A stretch of DNA of 64,000 nucleotides from Caprella mutica (Eukaryota > Arthropoda > Malacostraca > Amphipoda > Caprellidae), in the NCBI GenBank assembly GCA_947561585.1, contig CANNZV010000502.1, forward strand, positions 664,454 to 728,453, read 5' to 3'. Below the pieces are notes generated by a model, which made no database searches, had not been told where the DNA came from, and saw only the letters and a program-made list of their open reading frames with translations. Position numbers and translations under genes: made by a program. Positions 34,908 to 47,700 of the stretch are shown here, piece by piece (position 1 is the first letter of the stretch; each line of letters starts with the position of its first letter).

Positions 34908-35575
34908 TATTATAAATAAAATTAGTTATTATAATTCAAATTAGTTAATATAATTCAAATTAGTTATTATAATTCAAATTACCTATTTTATTCTATTTAA
35001 CCTATTTTATTTTATTTTCCTGTTTTATTTTATTTAACCTATTTTATTTTATTTTTCCTATTATATTTTATTTTTCCTATTATATTTTATTTTTCCTATT
35101 ATATTTTATTTTTCCTATTATATTTTATTTTTCCTATTATATTTTATTTTACCTATTATATTTTATTTTACCTATTTTATTTTATTTTTCCTATTTTATT
35201 TTATTTTTCCTATTATATTTTATTTTTCCTATTATATTTTATTTTACCTATTTTATTTTATTTTTCCTATTTTATTTTATTTTTCCTATTATATTTTATT
35301 TTTCCTATTATATTTTATTTTTCCTATTTTATTTTATTTTACCTATTTTATTTTATTTTTCCTATTATATTTTATTTTTCCTATTATATTTTATTTTACC
35401 TATTTTATTTTATTTTTCCTATTATATTTTATTTTTCCTATTATATTTTATTTTACCTATTTTATTTTATTTTATTTTTTCTATTATATTTTATTCTACC
35501 TATTATATTTTATTCTACCTATTATATTTTATTTTACCTATTTTATTTTATTTTTTTCTATTTAATTTGATAATA
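34908..35575. repeat. AT-rich arrays: ~21-bp then 19-bp
   Basis: Four copies of AATTAGTTATTATAATTCAA, then about 30 copies of a 19-bp unit CCTATTATATTTTATTTTT (also CCTATTTTATTTTATTTTA). Strand asymmetry is strong, with almost no A-runs opposing T-runs. Confidence 0.93.
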
Positions 35576-35606
35576 ACTATTTAAATATAAATTCAAACTA
35601 GAACGG

Positions 35607-35860
35607 GAACACATAGAGCACATCCTTTCTCCGATGCTTATAAATAACCTTGACAATCCAAAATTCCATGAATTAAAAATGACCTTGACCTTTGACCTGT
35701 TCTCTCCCATAGTCTACCGAAAGGGTTCCTGGACATTGGCCAATTATCCCTCCAAATTTCAGACAATTTGGTTGACTACTTTTTGAGTTATGCGAATAAC
35801 AAGATTACTAATAAATCCGAACAAAACATAACTTTCCTTAATTTTGCGAAGATAATTACC
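35607..35860 (-). mobile_element. Dispersed repeat E2, copy 3
   Basis: Opposite-strand copy of 11190-11418 and 14515-14795: AATGACCTTGACCTTTGACC, GTTCCTGGACATTGGCCAAT, CAATTTGGTTGACTACTTTT, then TTTTGCGAAGATAATTACC. Confidence 0.65.
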
Positions 35861-36167
35861 TTATTCAGTTCAAGTGATTAAATACCTGACAAGTATTTTA
35901 GTACTTATTATACAAATTATATTTTATCCTTCAAGTTTTGCTTTATTTCTCAACATATAAATCACTGATGGACCCTTGATACAATGTATCCATGCATCCA
36001 ATTTGTCCATGCATCCAATGTATCCATGTATCCAATGTATCCAATGTATCCCTGATACAATCTAGATATTTCTTGGCTATAATATCGCCTGCATGGTAAG
36101 TAATATTTTTAATGGGCAGAAGAGTACATTGATTTAATCTCTCAAATTGATGTACCATACATTGAAC
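35861..36167. other. Spacer with short ATGTATCC repeats
   Basis: Imperfect repeats of CCATGCATCCAATGTATC at 35985-36062. The minus-strand frame 35943-36158 reads through these and is not called. Confidence 0.5.
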
Positions 36168-39100
36168 AACAATGCTATGAGAGCAATGGTATGAGAGTAA
36201 TGCTATGAGAGTAATGCTATGAGAGCAATGCTATGAGAGTAATGGTATGAGAGTAATGCTATGAGAGTAATGCTATGAGAGTAATGGTATGAGAGTAATG
36301 CTATGAGAGTAATGCTATGAGAGCAATGGTATGAGAGTAATGCTATGAGAGTAATGCTATGAGAGTAATGCTATGAGAGTAATGGTAAGAGAGCAATGCT
36401 ATGAGAGCAATGCTATGAGAGTTACGCTATGAGAGTAATGCTATGAGAGTAATGCTATGAGAGTAATGCTATGAGAGTTATGCTATGAGAGTAATGCTAT
36501 GAGAGTAATGCTATGAGAGCAATGGTATGAGAGTAATGCTATGAGAGTTATGCTATGAGAGTAATGCTATGAGAGTAATGCTATGAGAGCAATGGTATGA
36601 GAGTAATGCTATGAGAGTAATGCTATGAGAGTTATGCTATGAGAGTAATGCTATGAGAGTAATGCTATGAGAGTAATGCTATGAGAGTAATGGTATGAGA
36701 GCAATGCTATGAGAGTAATGCTATGAGAGTAATGGTATGAGAGTAATGCTATGAGAGTAATGCTATGAGAGTAATGCTATGAGAGTAATGCTATGAGAGT
36801 AATGCTATGAGAGTAATGCTATGAGAGTAATGCTATGAGAGTAATGCTATGAGAGTAATGGTATGAGAGCAATGCTATGAGAGTAATGCTATGAGAGTAA
36901 TGCTATGAGAGTAATGCTATGAGAGTAATGCTATGAGAGTAATGCTATGAGAGTAATGCTATGAGAGTAATGCTATGAGAGTAATGCTATGAGAGTAATG
37001 CTATGAGAGTAATGCTATGAGAGTTATGCTATGAGAGTAATGCTATGAGAGTAATGGTAAGAGAGCAATGCTATGAGAGCAATGCTATGAGAGTTACGCT
37101 ATGAGAGTAATGCTATGAGAGTAATGCTATGAGAGTAATGCTATGAGAGTAATGCTATGAGAGTAATGCTATGAGAGTAATGCTATGAGAGTAATGCTAT
37201 GAGAGTAATGCTATGAGAGTAATGCTATGAGAGTAATGGTATGAGAGCAATGCTATGAGAGTAATGCTATGAGAGTAATGCTATGAGAGTAATGCTATGA
37301 GAGTAATGCTATGAGAGTAATGCTATGAGAGTAATGCTATGAGAGTAATGCTATGAGAGTAATGCTATGAGAGTAATGCTATGAGAGTAATGCTATGAGA
37401 GTTATGCTATGAGAGTAATGCTATGAGAGTAATGGTAAGAGAGCAATGCTATGAGAGCAATGCTATGAGAGTAATGCTATGAGAGTAATGCTATGAGAGT
37501 AATGCTATGAGAGCAATGCTATGAGAGCAATGCTATGAGAGTAGTGCTATGAGAGTAATGCTATGAGAGTAATGCTATGAGAGTAATGCTATGAGAGTTA
37601 CGCTATGAGAGCAATGCTATGAGAGTAGTGCTATGAGAGTAATGCTATGAGAGTAATGCTATGAGAGTAATGCTATGAGAGTAATGCTATGAGAGTAATG
37701 CTATGAGAGTAATGGTATGAGAGTAATGGTATGAGAGTAATGGTATGAGAGTAATGCTATGAGAGTAATGCTATGAGAGTTACGCTATGAGAGCAATGCT
37801 ATGAGAGTAATGCTATGAGAGTAATGCTATGAGAGTAATGCTATGAGAGTAATGCTATGAGAGTAATGCTATGAGAGTTACGCTATGAGAGTAATGCTAT
37901 GAGAGTAATGCTATGAGAGTAATGCTATGAGAGTTATGCTATGAGAGTAATGCTATGAGAGTAATGCTATGAGAGTAATGCTATGAGAGTAATGCTATGA
38001 GAGTAATGCTATGAGAGTAATGCTATGAGAGTAATGCTATGAGAGTAATGCTATGAGAGTTATGCTATGAGAGTAATGCTATGAGAGTAATGGTAAGAGA
38101 GCAATGCTATGAGAGCAATGCTATGAGAGTTACGCTATGAGAGTAATGCTATGAGAGTAATGCTATGAGAGTAATGCTATGAGAGTAATGCTATGAGAGT
38201 AATGCTATGAGAGTAATGCTATGAGAGTAATGCTATGAGAGTAATGCTATGAGAGTAATGCTATGAGAGTAATGGTATGAGAGCAATGCTATGAGAGTAA
38301 TGCTATGAGAGTAATGCTATGAGAGTAATGCTATGAGAGTAATGCTATGAGAGTAATGCTATGAGAGTAATGCTATGAGAGTAATGCTATGAGAGTAATG
38401 CTATGAGAGTAATGCTATGAGAGTAATGCTATGAGAGTTATGCTATGAGAGTAATGCTATGAGAGTAATGGTAAGAGAGCAATGCTATGAGAGCAATGCT
38501 ATGAGAGTAATGCTATGAGAGTAATGCTATGAGAGTAATGCTATGAGAGCAATGCTATGAGAGCAATGCTATGAGAGTAGTGCTATGAGAGTAATGCTAT
38601 GAGAGTAATGCTATGAGAGTAATGCTATGAGAGTTACGCTATGAGAGCAATGCTATGAGAGTAGTGCTATGAGAGTAATGCTATGAGAGTAATGCTATGA
38701 GAGTAATGCTATGAGAGTAATGCTATGAGAGTAATGCTATGAGAGTAATGGTATGAGAGTAATGCTATGAGAGTAATGGTATGAGAGCAATGCTATGAGA
38801 GTAATGCTATGAGAGTAATGCTATGAGAGTAATGCTATGAGAGTAATGCTATGAGAGTAATGCTATGAGAGTAATGCTATGAGAGTAATGCTATGAGAGT
38901 AATGCTATGAGAGTAATGCTATGAGAGTAATGCTATGAGAGTAATGCTATGAGAGCAATGGTGTGAGAGCAATGCTATGAGAGCAATGCTATGAGAGTAG
39001 TGCTATGAGAGTAATGCTATGAGAGTAATGCTATGAGAGTAATGCTATGAGAGTTACGCTATGAGAGCAATGCTATGAGAGTAGTGCTATGAGAGTAATG

Positions 39101-39552
39101 CTATGAGAGTAATGCTATGAGAGTAATGCTATGAGAGTAGTGCTATGAGAGTAATGCTATGAGAGTAATGCTATGAGAGTAATGCTATGAGAGTTACGCT
39201 ATGAGAGCAATGCTATGAGAGTAGTGCTATGAGAGTAATGCTATGAGAGTAATGCTATGAGAGTAATGCTATGAGAGTAATGCTATGAGAGTAATGCTAT
39301 GAGAGTAATGGTATGAGAGTAATGCTATGAGAGTAATGGTATGAGAGTAATGCTATGAAAGTAATGGTATGAGAGTAATGCTATGAGAGTAATGCTATGA
39401 GAGTAATGCTATGAGAGTAATGCTGTGAGAGTAATGCTATGAGAGTAATGCTATGAAAGTAATGGTATGAGAGTAATGCTATGAGAGTAATGCTATGAGA
39501 GTAATGCTATGAGAGTAATGCTATGAGAGTAATGCTATGAGAGTAATGCTAT
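36168..39552. repeat. 14-bp tandem array with 1036-bp higher-order duplication
   Basis: About 240 copies of a 14-bp unit, AGAGTAATGCTATG, with GAGCAATGCT, GTTATGCT, GTTACGCT, GTAGTGCT and GTAATGGT variants. Variant order recurs at exactly 1036 bp (74 units): GTTACGCT at 37093 and 38129, and GAGCAATGCT at 37441 and 38477. No open frame survives because the unit contains TGA and TAA. Confidence 0.97.
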
Positions 39553-39573
39553 ACAGTTTGTCTATATCTATAT

Positions 39574-39715
39574 GGGGTTAGTTCCGAGTTATCGAACAGT
39601 TCCTTATTTTCGATCTTATGATAGAAAACCATAAAATGATTATTATTTAACTTTTATATATTTTTTCTTGCATGATCGAAAATGTGGAACTGTCCGAAAA
39701 CTTGAGATTTACCCC
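39574..39715. mobile_element. MITE family I copy at the array border
   Basis: GGGGTTAGTTCCGAGTTATC on the left and GGAACTGTCCGAAAACTTGA then TTTACCCC on the right, around AT-rich DNA, 142 bp. It begins about 20 bp after the 14-bp array ends. Confidence 0.82.
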
Positions 39716-39825
39716 ATCTATTTATTTATAAAACAATAAATTCTGTTGCTTGAATGTTTGAACAGTAAAAAAATAGGACGAAATTAAGCCTATTTTACAA
39801 TTTAAACTAACGCTAATGACAACGA

Positions 39826-42695
39826 AATGGAAGAGCTATAGTATCCTGGATACGATCAGACTGTAAATGGAAAGGATATAGTATCCTAGATATGATCAGA
39901 CTATAAATGGAAGAGCTATAGTATCCTAGATACGATCAGACTATAAATGGAAGAGCTATAGTATCCTGGATACGATCAGACTGTATATGGAAGAGCTATA
40001 GTATCCTAGATACGATCAGACTATAAATGATAGAGCTATAGTATCCTAGATACGATCAGACTGTATATGGAAGAGCTATAGTATCCTAGATACGATCAGA
40101 CTGTAAATGGAAGAGCTATAGTATCCTAGATACGATCAGACTATAAATGATAGAGCTATAGTATCCTAGATACGATCAGACTATAAATGGAAGAGCTATA
40201 GTATCCTGGATACGATCAGACTATAAATGGAAGAGCTATAGTATCCTGGATACGATCAGACTATAAATGGAAGAGCTATAGTATCCTAGATACGATCAGA
40301 CTGTAAATGGAAGAGCTATAGTATCCTAGATACGATCAGACTATAAATGGAAGAGCTATAGTATCCTGGATACGATCAGACTATAAATGGAAGAGCTATA
40401 GTATCCTGGATACGATCAGACTATAAATGGAAGAGCTATAGTATCCTAGATACGATCAGACTGTAAATGGAAGAGCTATAGTATCCTAGATACGATCAGA
40501 CTATAAATGGAAGAGCTATAGTATCCTAGATACGATCAGACTATAAATGGAAGAGCTATAGTATCCTAGATACGATCAGACTATAAATGGAAGAGCTATA
40601 GTATCCTGGATACGATCAGACTATAAATGGAAGAGCTATAGTATCCTAGATACGATCAGACTGTAAATGGAAGAGCTATAGTATCCTAGATACGATCAGA
40701 CTATAAATGGAAGAGCTATAGTATCCTAGATACGATCAGACTATAAATGGAAGAGCTATAGTATCCTAGATACGATCAGACTATAAATGGAAGAGCTATA
40801 GTATCCTAGATACGATCAGACTATAAATGGAAGAGCTATAGTATCCTAGATACGATCAGACTGTAAATGGAAGAGCTATAGTATCCTAGATACGATCAGA
40901 CTATAAATGGAAGAGCTATAGTATCCTAGATACGATCAGACTATAAATGGAAGAGCTATAGTATCCTAGATACGATCAGACTATAAATGGAAGAGCTATA
41001 GTATCCTGGATACGATCAGACTATAAATGGAAGAGCTATAGTATCCTAGATACGATCAGACTGTAAATGGAAGAGCTATAGTATCCTAGATACGATCAGA
41101 CTATAAATGGAAGAGCTATAGTATCCTAGATACGATCAGACTATAAATGGAAGAGCTATAGTATCCTAGATACGATCAGACTATAAATGGAAGAGCTATA
41201 GTATCCTAGATACGATCAGACTATAAATGGAAGAGCTATAGTATCCTAGATACGATCAGACTGTAAATGGAAGAGCTATAGTATCCTAGATACGATCAGA
41301 CTATAAATGGAAGAGCTATAGTATCCTAGATACGATCAGACTATAAATGGAAGAGCTATAGTATCCTAGATACGATCAGACTATAAATGAAAGAGCTCTA
41401 GTATCCTAGATACGATCAGACTATAAATGGAAGAGCTATAGTATCCTAGATACGATCAGACTATAAATGGAAGAGCTATAGTATCCTAGATACGATCAGA
41501 CTATAAATGGAAGAGCTATAGTATCCTGGATACGATCAGACTATAAATGGAAGAGCTATAGTATCCTAGATACGATCAGACTGTAAATGGAAGAGCTATA
41601 GTATCCTAGATACGATCAGACTATAAATGGAAGAGCTATAGTATCCTAGATACGATCAGACTGTAAATGGAAGAGCTATAGTATCCTAGATACGATCAGA
41701 CTGTAAATGAAAGAGCTCTAGTATCCTAGATACGATCAGACTATAAATGAAAGAGCTATAGTATCCTAGATACGATCAGACTATAAATGATAGAGCTATA
41801 GTATCCTAGATATGATCAGACTATAAATGGAAGAGCTATAGTATCCTAGATACGATCATACTATAAATGAAAGAGCTATAGTATCCTAGATACGATCAGA
41901 CTATAAATGGAAGAGCTATAGTATCCTAGATACGATCAGACTGTAAATGGAAGAGCTATAGTATCCTAGATACGATCAGACTATAAATGGAAGAGCTATA
42001 GTATCCTAGATACGATCAGACTATAAATGGAAGAGCTATAGTATCCTAGATACGATCAGACTATAAATGAAAGAGCTCTAGTATCCTAGATACGATCAGA
42101 CTATAAATGGAAGAGCTATAGTATCCTAGATACGATCAGACTATAAATGGAAGAGCTATAGTATCCTAGATACGATCAGACTATAAATGGAAGAGCTATA
42201 GTATCCTGGATACGATCAGACTATAAATGGAAGAGCTATAGTATCCTAGATACGATCAGACTGTAAATGGAAGAGCTATAGTATCCTAGATACGATCAGA
42301 CTATAAATGGAAGAGCTATAGTATCCTAGATACGATCAGACTGTAAATGGAAGAGCTATAGTATCCTAGATACGATCAGACTGTAAATGAAAGAGCTCTA
42401 GTATCCTAGATACGATCAGACTATAAATGAAAGAGCTATAGTATCCTAGATACGATCAGACTATAAATGATAGAGCTATAGTATCCTAGATATGATCAGA
42501 CTATAAATGGAAGAGCTATAGTATCCTAGATACGATCAGACTGTAAATGAAAGAGCTCTAGTATCCTAGATACGATCAGACTATAAATGAAAGAGCTATA
42601 GTATCCTAGATACGATCAGACTATAAATGATAGAGCTATAGTATCCTAGATATGATCAGACTATAAATGGAAGAGCTATAGTATCCTAGATACTA
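39826..42695. repeat. 40-bp tandem array with 680-bp higher-order duplication
   Basis: About 71 copies of a 40-bp unit: GTATCCTAGATACGATCAGA then CTATAAATGGAAGAGCTATA. GTATC-CTA-GATAC is a perfect hairpin in each unit. Variant AAAGAGCTCTA occurs at 41390, 41707, 42070 and 42387, an offset of 680 bp (17 units), showing block duplication. Confidence 0.97.
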
Positions 42696-42968
42696 TCAGA
42701 TTCATTTTTTATAAAAGTGAAATAGTTAATTTGTTCATAATGATTATTACAAATTTACTAAATTACTGAGTTCTTTCGTATTTCTTTGTATTCTTAGAAA
42801 CAGTATAAAATGTTCTCTCCTCCATTTCTAGGTCTTAGAGTTCTAATGGCACCGTTAATGGCTTTGGAAATTACAATGCCACTCCTCAGGCCATTGTATG
42901 CCATCCTAATGGCATTGTTGTGAAGGTACACTCATCATCTCAGCTCATTTAACTCTCAGAAGGTACCT
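42696..42968. other. Unique spacer
   Basis: Contains ATGGCACCGTTAATGGC and GCCATTGTATGCCATCC-like GGCATT repeats at 42845-42920. No gene. Confidence 0.5.
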
Positions 42969-42969
42969 A

Positions 42970-43160
42970 GTGAGAAATGTACCAACTGCTGAGAAAGAGT
43001 ACCAATGGCTGAGAAAAAGTACCAATTGCTGACAAAAAGTACCAACTGCTGACAAAAAGTACCAACTGCTGACAAAAAGTACCAATTGCTGACAAAAAGT
43101 ACCAACTGCTGATAAAGTGAAGAAGAACCAAATAGCAAAAAGTACCAACTGAAGGAATAA
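42970..43160. repeat. 20-bp tandem array
   Basis: About nine copies of ACCAACTGCTGACAAAAAGT, with ACCAATTGCT and GAGAAAGAGT variants, degrading at the right edge. Minus-strand Trp/Tyr/Phe-rich frames are artefacts. Confidence 0.93.
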
Positions 43161-43716
43161 AGTACCAAAAAAAAGCCAGTAAAGAAATAAAGGAGCAGGT
43201 GAAGGAAAAAAATCTGACCTGGGACCAACTAAGGAAAAAGATAACGAACTCAGTTCCGTTATCTTGAAATTAACTATTTTACTTGCTTAAATTCTTAATA
43301 TTTGAACAATAATTGGAATTCGAAAGATATTTGGAATCATAGATATCAAGGAATTAATCAGAAAGATATTCTTTCGTTGTTATAATTGATTTTCACAACC
43401 TTTAAAAAATGCATGATGGATAAACAGGTAAACCCCTTACAGCGGACGATTTTTGAATGGACACCCGTTCATGCAGCTCGCTACAACGAAATTAAATGAT
43501 TTAACGAATCTTTATTCGTCTACCAACTGTTCAGTCAAACATTGATTATATTCAGATGTATTACAATTTACAATAACCATTTGATGTATTATTTTTTAGA
43601 TTTCCAGTAACTTGATTTTGTTAAATTTTTTTGCCCCATTTCCTTTAATTAGAAAAGTTCCACAGAAATTAGAAAAAGTTATAACTATTCTTCATTATAA
43701 TTTTATTATATACTCT
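43161..43716. other. AT-rich spacer
   Basis: About 550 bases of unique sequence with no gene or mobile-element signature. Confidence 0.6.
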
Positions 43717-44630
43717 AACTACTGCCACTGACAGTACACTAACTACTGTCACTGACAGTACACTAACTACTGTCACTGACAGTACACTAACTACTGTCAC
43801 TGACAGTACAGTAACTACTGTCACTGACAGTACACTAACTACTGTCACTGACAGTACAGTAACTACTGTCACTGACAGTACAGTAACTACTGTCACTGAC
43901 AGTACACTAACTACTGTCACTGACAGTACACTAACTACTGTCACTGACAGTACACTAACTACTGTCACTGACAGTACACTAACTACTGTCACTGACAGTA
44001 CACTAACTACTGTCACTGACAGTACACTAACTACTGCCACTGACAGTACACTAACTACTGTCACTGACAGTACACTAACTACTGTCACTGACAGTACACT
44101 AACTACTGTCACTGACAGTTCACTAACTACTGTCACTGACAGTACAGTAACTACTGTCACTGACAGTACACTAACTACAGTCACTGACAGTACACTAACT
44201 ACTGTCACTGACAGTACACTAACTACTGTCACTGACAGTACACTAACTACTGTCACTGACAGTACACTAACTACTGTCACTGACAGTACACTAACTACTG
44301 TCACTGACAGTACACTAGCTACTGTCACTGACAGTACACTAACTACTGTCACTGACAGTACAGTAACTACTGTCACTGACAGTACACTAACTACTGTCAC
44401 TGACAGTACACTAACTACTGTCAATGACAGTACACTAACTACTGTCACTGACAGTACAGTAACTACTGTCACTGACAGTACACTAACTACTGTCAGTGAC
44501 AGTACACTAACTACTGTCATTGACAGTACAGTAACTACTGTCACTGACAGTACACTAACTACTGTCACTGACAGTACACTAACTACTTTCACTGACAGTA
44601 CACTAACTACTGTCACTGACAGTACATCTC
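43717..44630. repeat. 24-bp palindromic tandem array
   Basis: About 38 copies of a 24-bp unit, ACTAACTACTGTCACTGACA then GTAC. ACTGTC-ACT-GACAGT is a perfect 6-bp stem, so the array can fold into a ladder of hairpins. The variants are nearly all C/G at one site (ACACTAAC versus ACAGTAAC). Confidence 0.97.
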
Positions 44631-44754
44631 ATCTAATGTAACTTCAAAGGTAGACTTACTAACAGAGCCATAGAGACGTTAGAGAGAATGTAGAGAAAAC
44701 ATTAATGGAAAATGATGAAAAGGAGATATATTCTATAGTGAAGAGATAGTGCGG
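44631..44754. other. Short unique spacer
   Basis: Separates the 24-bp and 25-bp arrays. The minus-strand frames of the 25-bp array end here. No gene. Confidence 0.6.
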
Positions 44755-47700
44755 ATGATGAGGCCTGTAGACACTGTAGATGATGAGGCCTGTAGACACT
44801 GTAGATGATGAGGCCTGTAGACACTGTAGATGATGAGGCCTGTAGACACAGTAGATGATGAGGCCTTTAGACACTGTAGATAATGAGGCCCGTAGACACT
44901 GTAGATAATGAGGCCTGTAGACACTGTAGATGATGAGGCCTGTAGACACTGTAGATGATGAGGCCTGTAGACACTGTAGATGATGAGGCCTGTAGACACT
45001 GTAGATGGTGAGGCCTGTAGACACTGTAGATGATGAGGCCTGTAGACACTGTAGATGATGAGGCCTGTAGACACTGTAGATGATGAGGCCTGTAGACACT
45101 GTAGATGATGAAGCCTGTAGACACTGTAGATGATGAGGCCTGTAGACACTGCAGATGATGAGGCCTGTAGACACTGTAGATGATGAGGCCTGTAGACACT
45201 GTAGATGATGAGGCCTGTAGACACTGTAGATGATGAGGCCTGTAGACACTGTAGATGATGAGGCCTGTAGACACTGTAGATGATGAGGCCTGTAGACACT
45301 GCAGATGATGAGGCCTGTAGACACTGTAGATGATGAGGCCTGTAGACACTGTAGATGATGAGGCCTGTAGACACTGTAGATGATGAGGCCTGTAGACACT
45401 GTAGATGATGAGGCCTGTAGACACTGTAGATGATGAGGAGGCCTGTAGACACTGTAGATGATGAGGCCTGTAGACACTGTAGATGATGAGGCCTGTAGAC
45501 ACAGTAGATGATGAGGCCTTTAGACACTGTAGATAATGAGGCCTGTAGACACTGTAGATAATGAGGCCTGTAGACACTGTAGATAATGAGGCCTGTAGAC
45601 ACTGTAGATGATGAGGCCTGTAGACACTGTAGATGATGAGGCCTGTAGACACTGTAGATGATGAGGCCTGTAGACACAGTAGATGATGAGGCCTTTAGAC
45701 ACTGTAGATAATGAGGTCTGTAGACACTGTAGATGATGAGGCCTGTAGACACTGTAGATAATGAGGCCCGTAGACACTGTAGATAATGAGGCCTGTAGAC
45801 ACTGTAGATGATGAGGCCTGTAGATACTGTACATGATGAGGCCTGTAGATACTGTACATGATGAGGCCTGTAGATACTGTACATGATGAGGCCTGTAGAT
45901 ACTGTACATGATGAGGCCTGTAGATACTGTAGATGATGAGGCCTGTAGACACTGTAGATGATGAGGCCTGTAGACACTGTAGATGATGAGGCCTGTAGAC
46001 ACTGTAGATGATGAGGCCTGTAGACACTGTAGATGATAAGGCCTGTAGACACTGTAGATGATGAGGCCTGTAGACACTGTAGATGATGAGGCCTGTAGAC
46101 ACTGTAGATGATAAGGCCTGTAGACACTGTAGATGATGAGGCCTGTAGATACTGTAGATGATGAGGCCTGTAGACACTGTAGATGATGAGGCCTGTAGAC
46201 ACTGTAGATGATGAGGCCTGTAGACACTGTAGATGATGAGGCCTGTAGACACTGTAGATGATAAGGCCTGTAGACACTGTAGATGATGAGGCCTGTAGAT
46301 ACTGTAGATGATGAGGCCTGTAGACACTGTAGATGATGAGGCCTGTAGACACTGTAGATGATGAGGCCTTTAGACACTGTAGATGATGAGGCCTGTAGAC
46401 ACTGTAGATGATGAGGCCTGTAGACACTGTAGATGATGAGGCCTGTAGACACTGTAGATGATGAGGCCTGTAGACACTGTAGATGATAAGGCCTGTAGAC
46501 ACTGTAGATGATGAGGCCTGTAGATACTGTAGATGATGAGGCCTGTAGACACGGTAGATGATGAGGCCTGTAGACACTGTAGATGATGAGGCCTTTAGAC
46601 ACTGTAGATGATGAGGCCTGTAGACACTGTAGATGATGAGGCCTTTAGACACTGTAGATGATGAGGCCTGTAGACACTGTAGATGATAAGGCCTGTAGAC
46701 ACTGTAGATGATGAGGCCTGTAGACACTGTAGATGATGAGGCCTGTAGACACTGTAGATGATGAGGCCTGTAGACACTGTAGATGATGAGGCCTGTAGAC
46801 ACTGTAGATGATGAGGCCTGTAGATACTGTAGATGATGAGGCCTGTAGACACTGTAGATGATGAGGCCTGTAGACACTGTAGATGATGAGGCCTGTAGAC
46901 ACTGTAGGTGATGAGGCCTGTAGATACTGTAGATGATGAGGCCTGTAGATACTGTAGATGATGAGGCCTGTAGACACTGTAGATGATGAGGCCTGTAGAC
47001 ACTGTAGGTGATGAGGCCTGTAGATACTGTAGATGATGTGGCCTGTAGATACTGTACATGATGAGGCCTGTAGACACTGTAGATGATGAGGCCTGTAGAC
47101 ACTGTAGATGATGAGGCCTGTAGACACTGTAGGTGATGAGGCCTGTAGATACTGTAGATGATGAGGCCTGTAGACACTGTAGATGATGAGGCCTGTAGAC
47201 ACTGCAGATGATGAGGCCTGTAGACACTGTAGATGATGAGGCCTGTAGACACTGTAGATGATGAGGCCTGTAGACACTGTAGATGGTGAGGCCTGTAGAC
47301 ACTGTAGATGATGAGGCCTGTAGACACTGTAGATGATGAGGCCTGTAGACACTGTAGATGATGAGGCCTGTAGACACTGTAGATGATGAGGCCTGTAGAC
47401 ACTGTAGATGATGAGGCCTGTAGACACTGTAGATGATGAGGCCTGTAGACACTGCAGATGATGAGGCCTGTAGACACTGTAGATGATGAGGCCTGTAGAC
47501 ACTGTAGATGATGAGGCCTGTAGACACTGTAGATGATGAGGCCTGTAGACACTGTAGATGATGAGGCCTGTAGACACTGTAGATGATGAGGCCTGTAGAC
47601 ACTGCAGATATTGAGGCCTGTAGACACTGTAGATGATGAGGCCTGTAGACACTGTAGATGATGAGGCCTGTAGACACTTTAGATGATGAGGCCTGTAGAC

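Noticed and set aside
36168..39552. CRISPR array
   Set aside because: Regular units with no unique spacers, in a eukaryotic context with introns. The same applies to every other array here.
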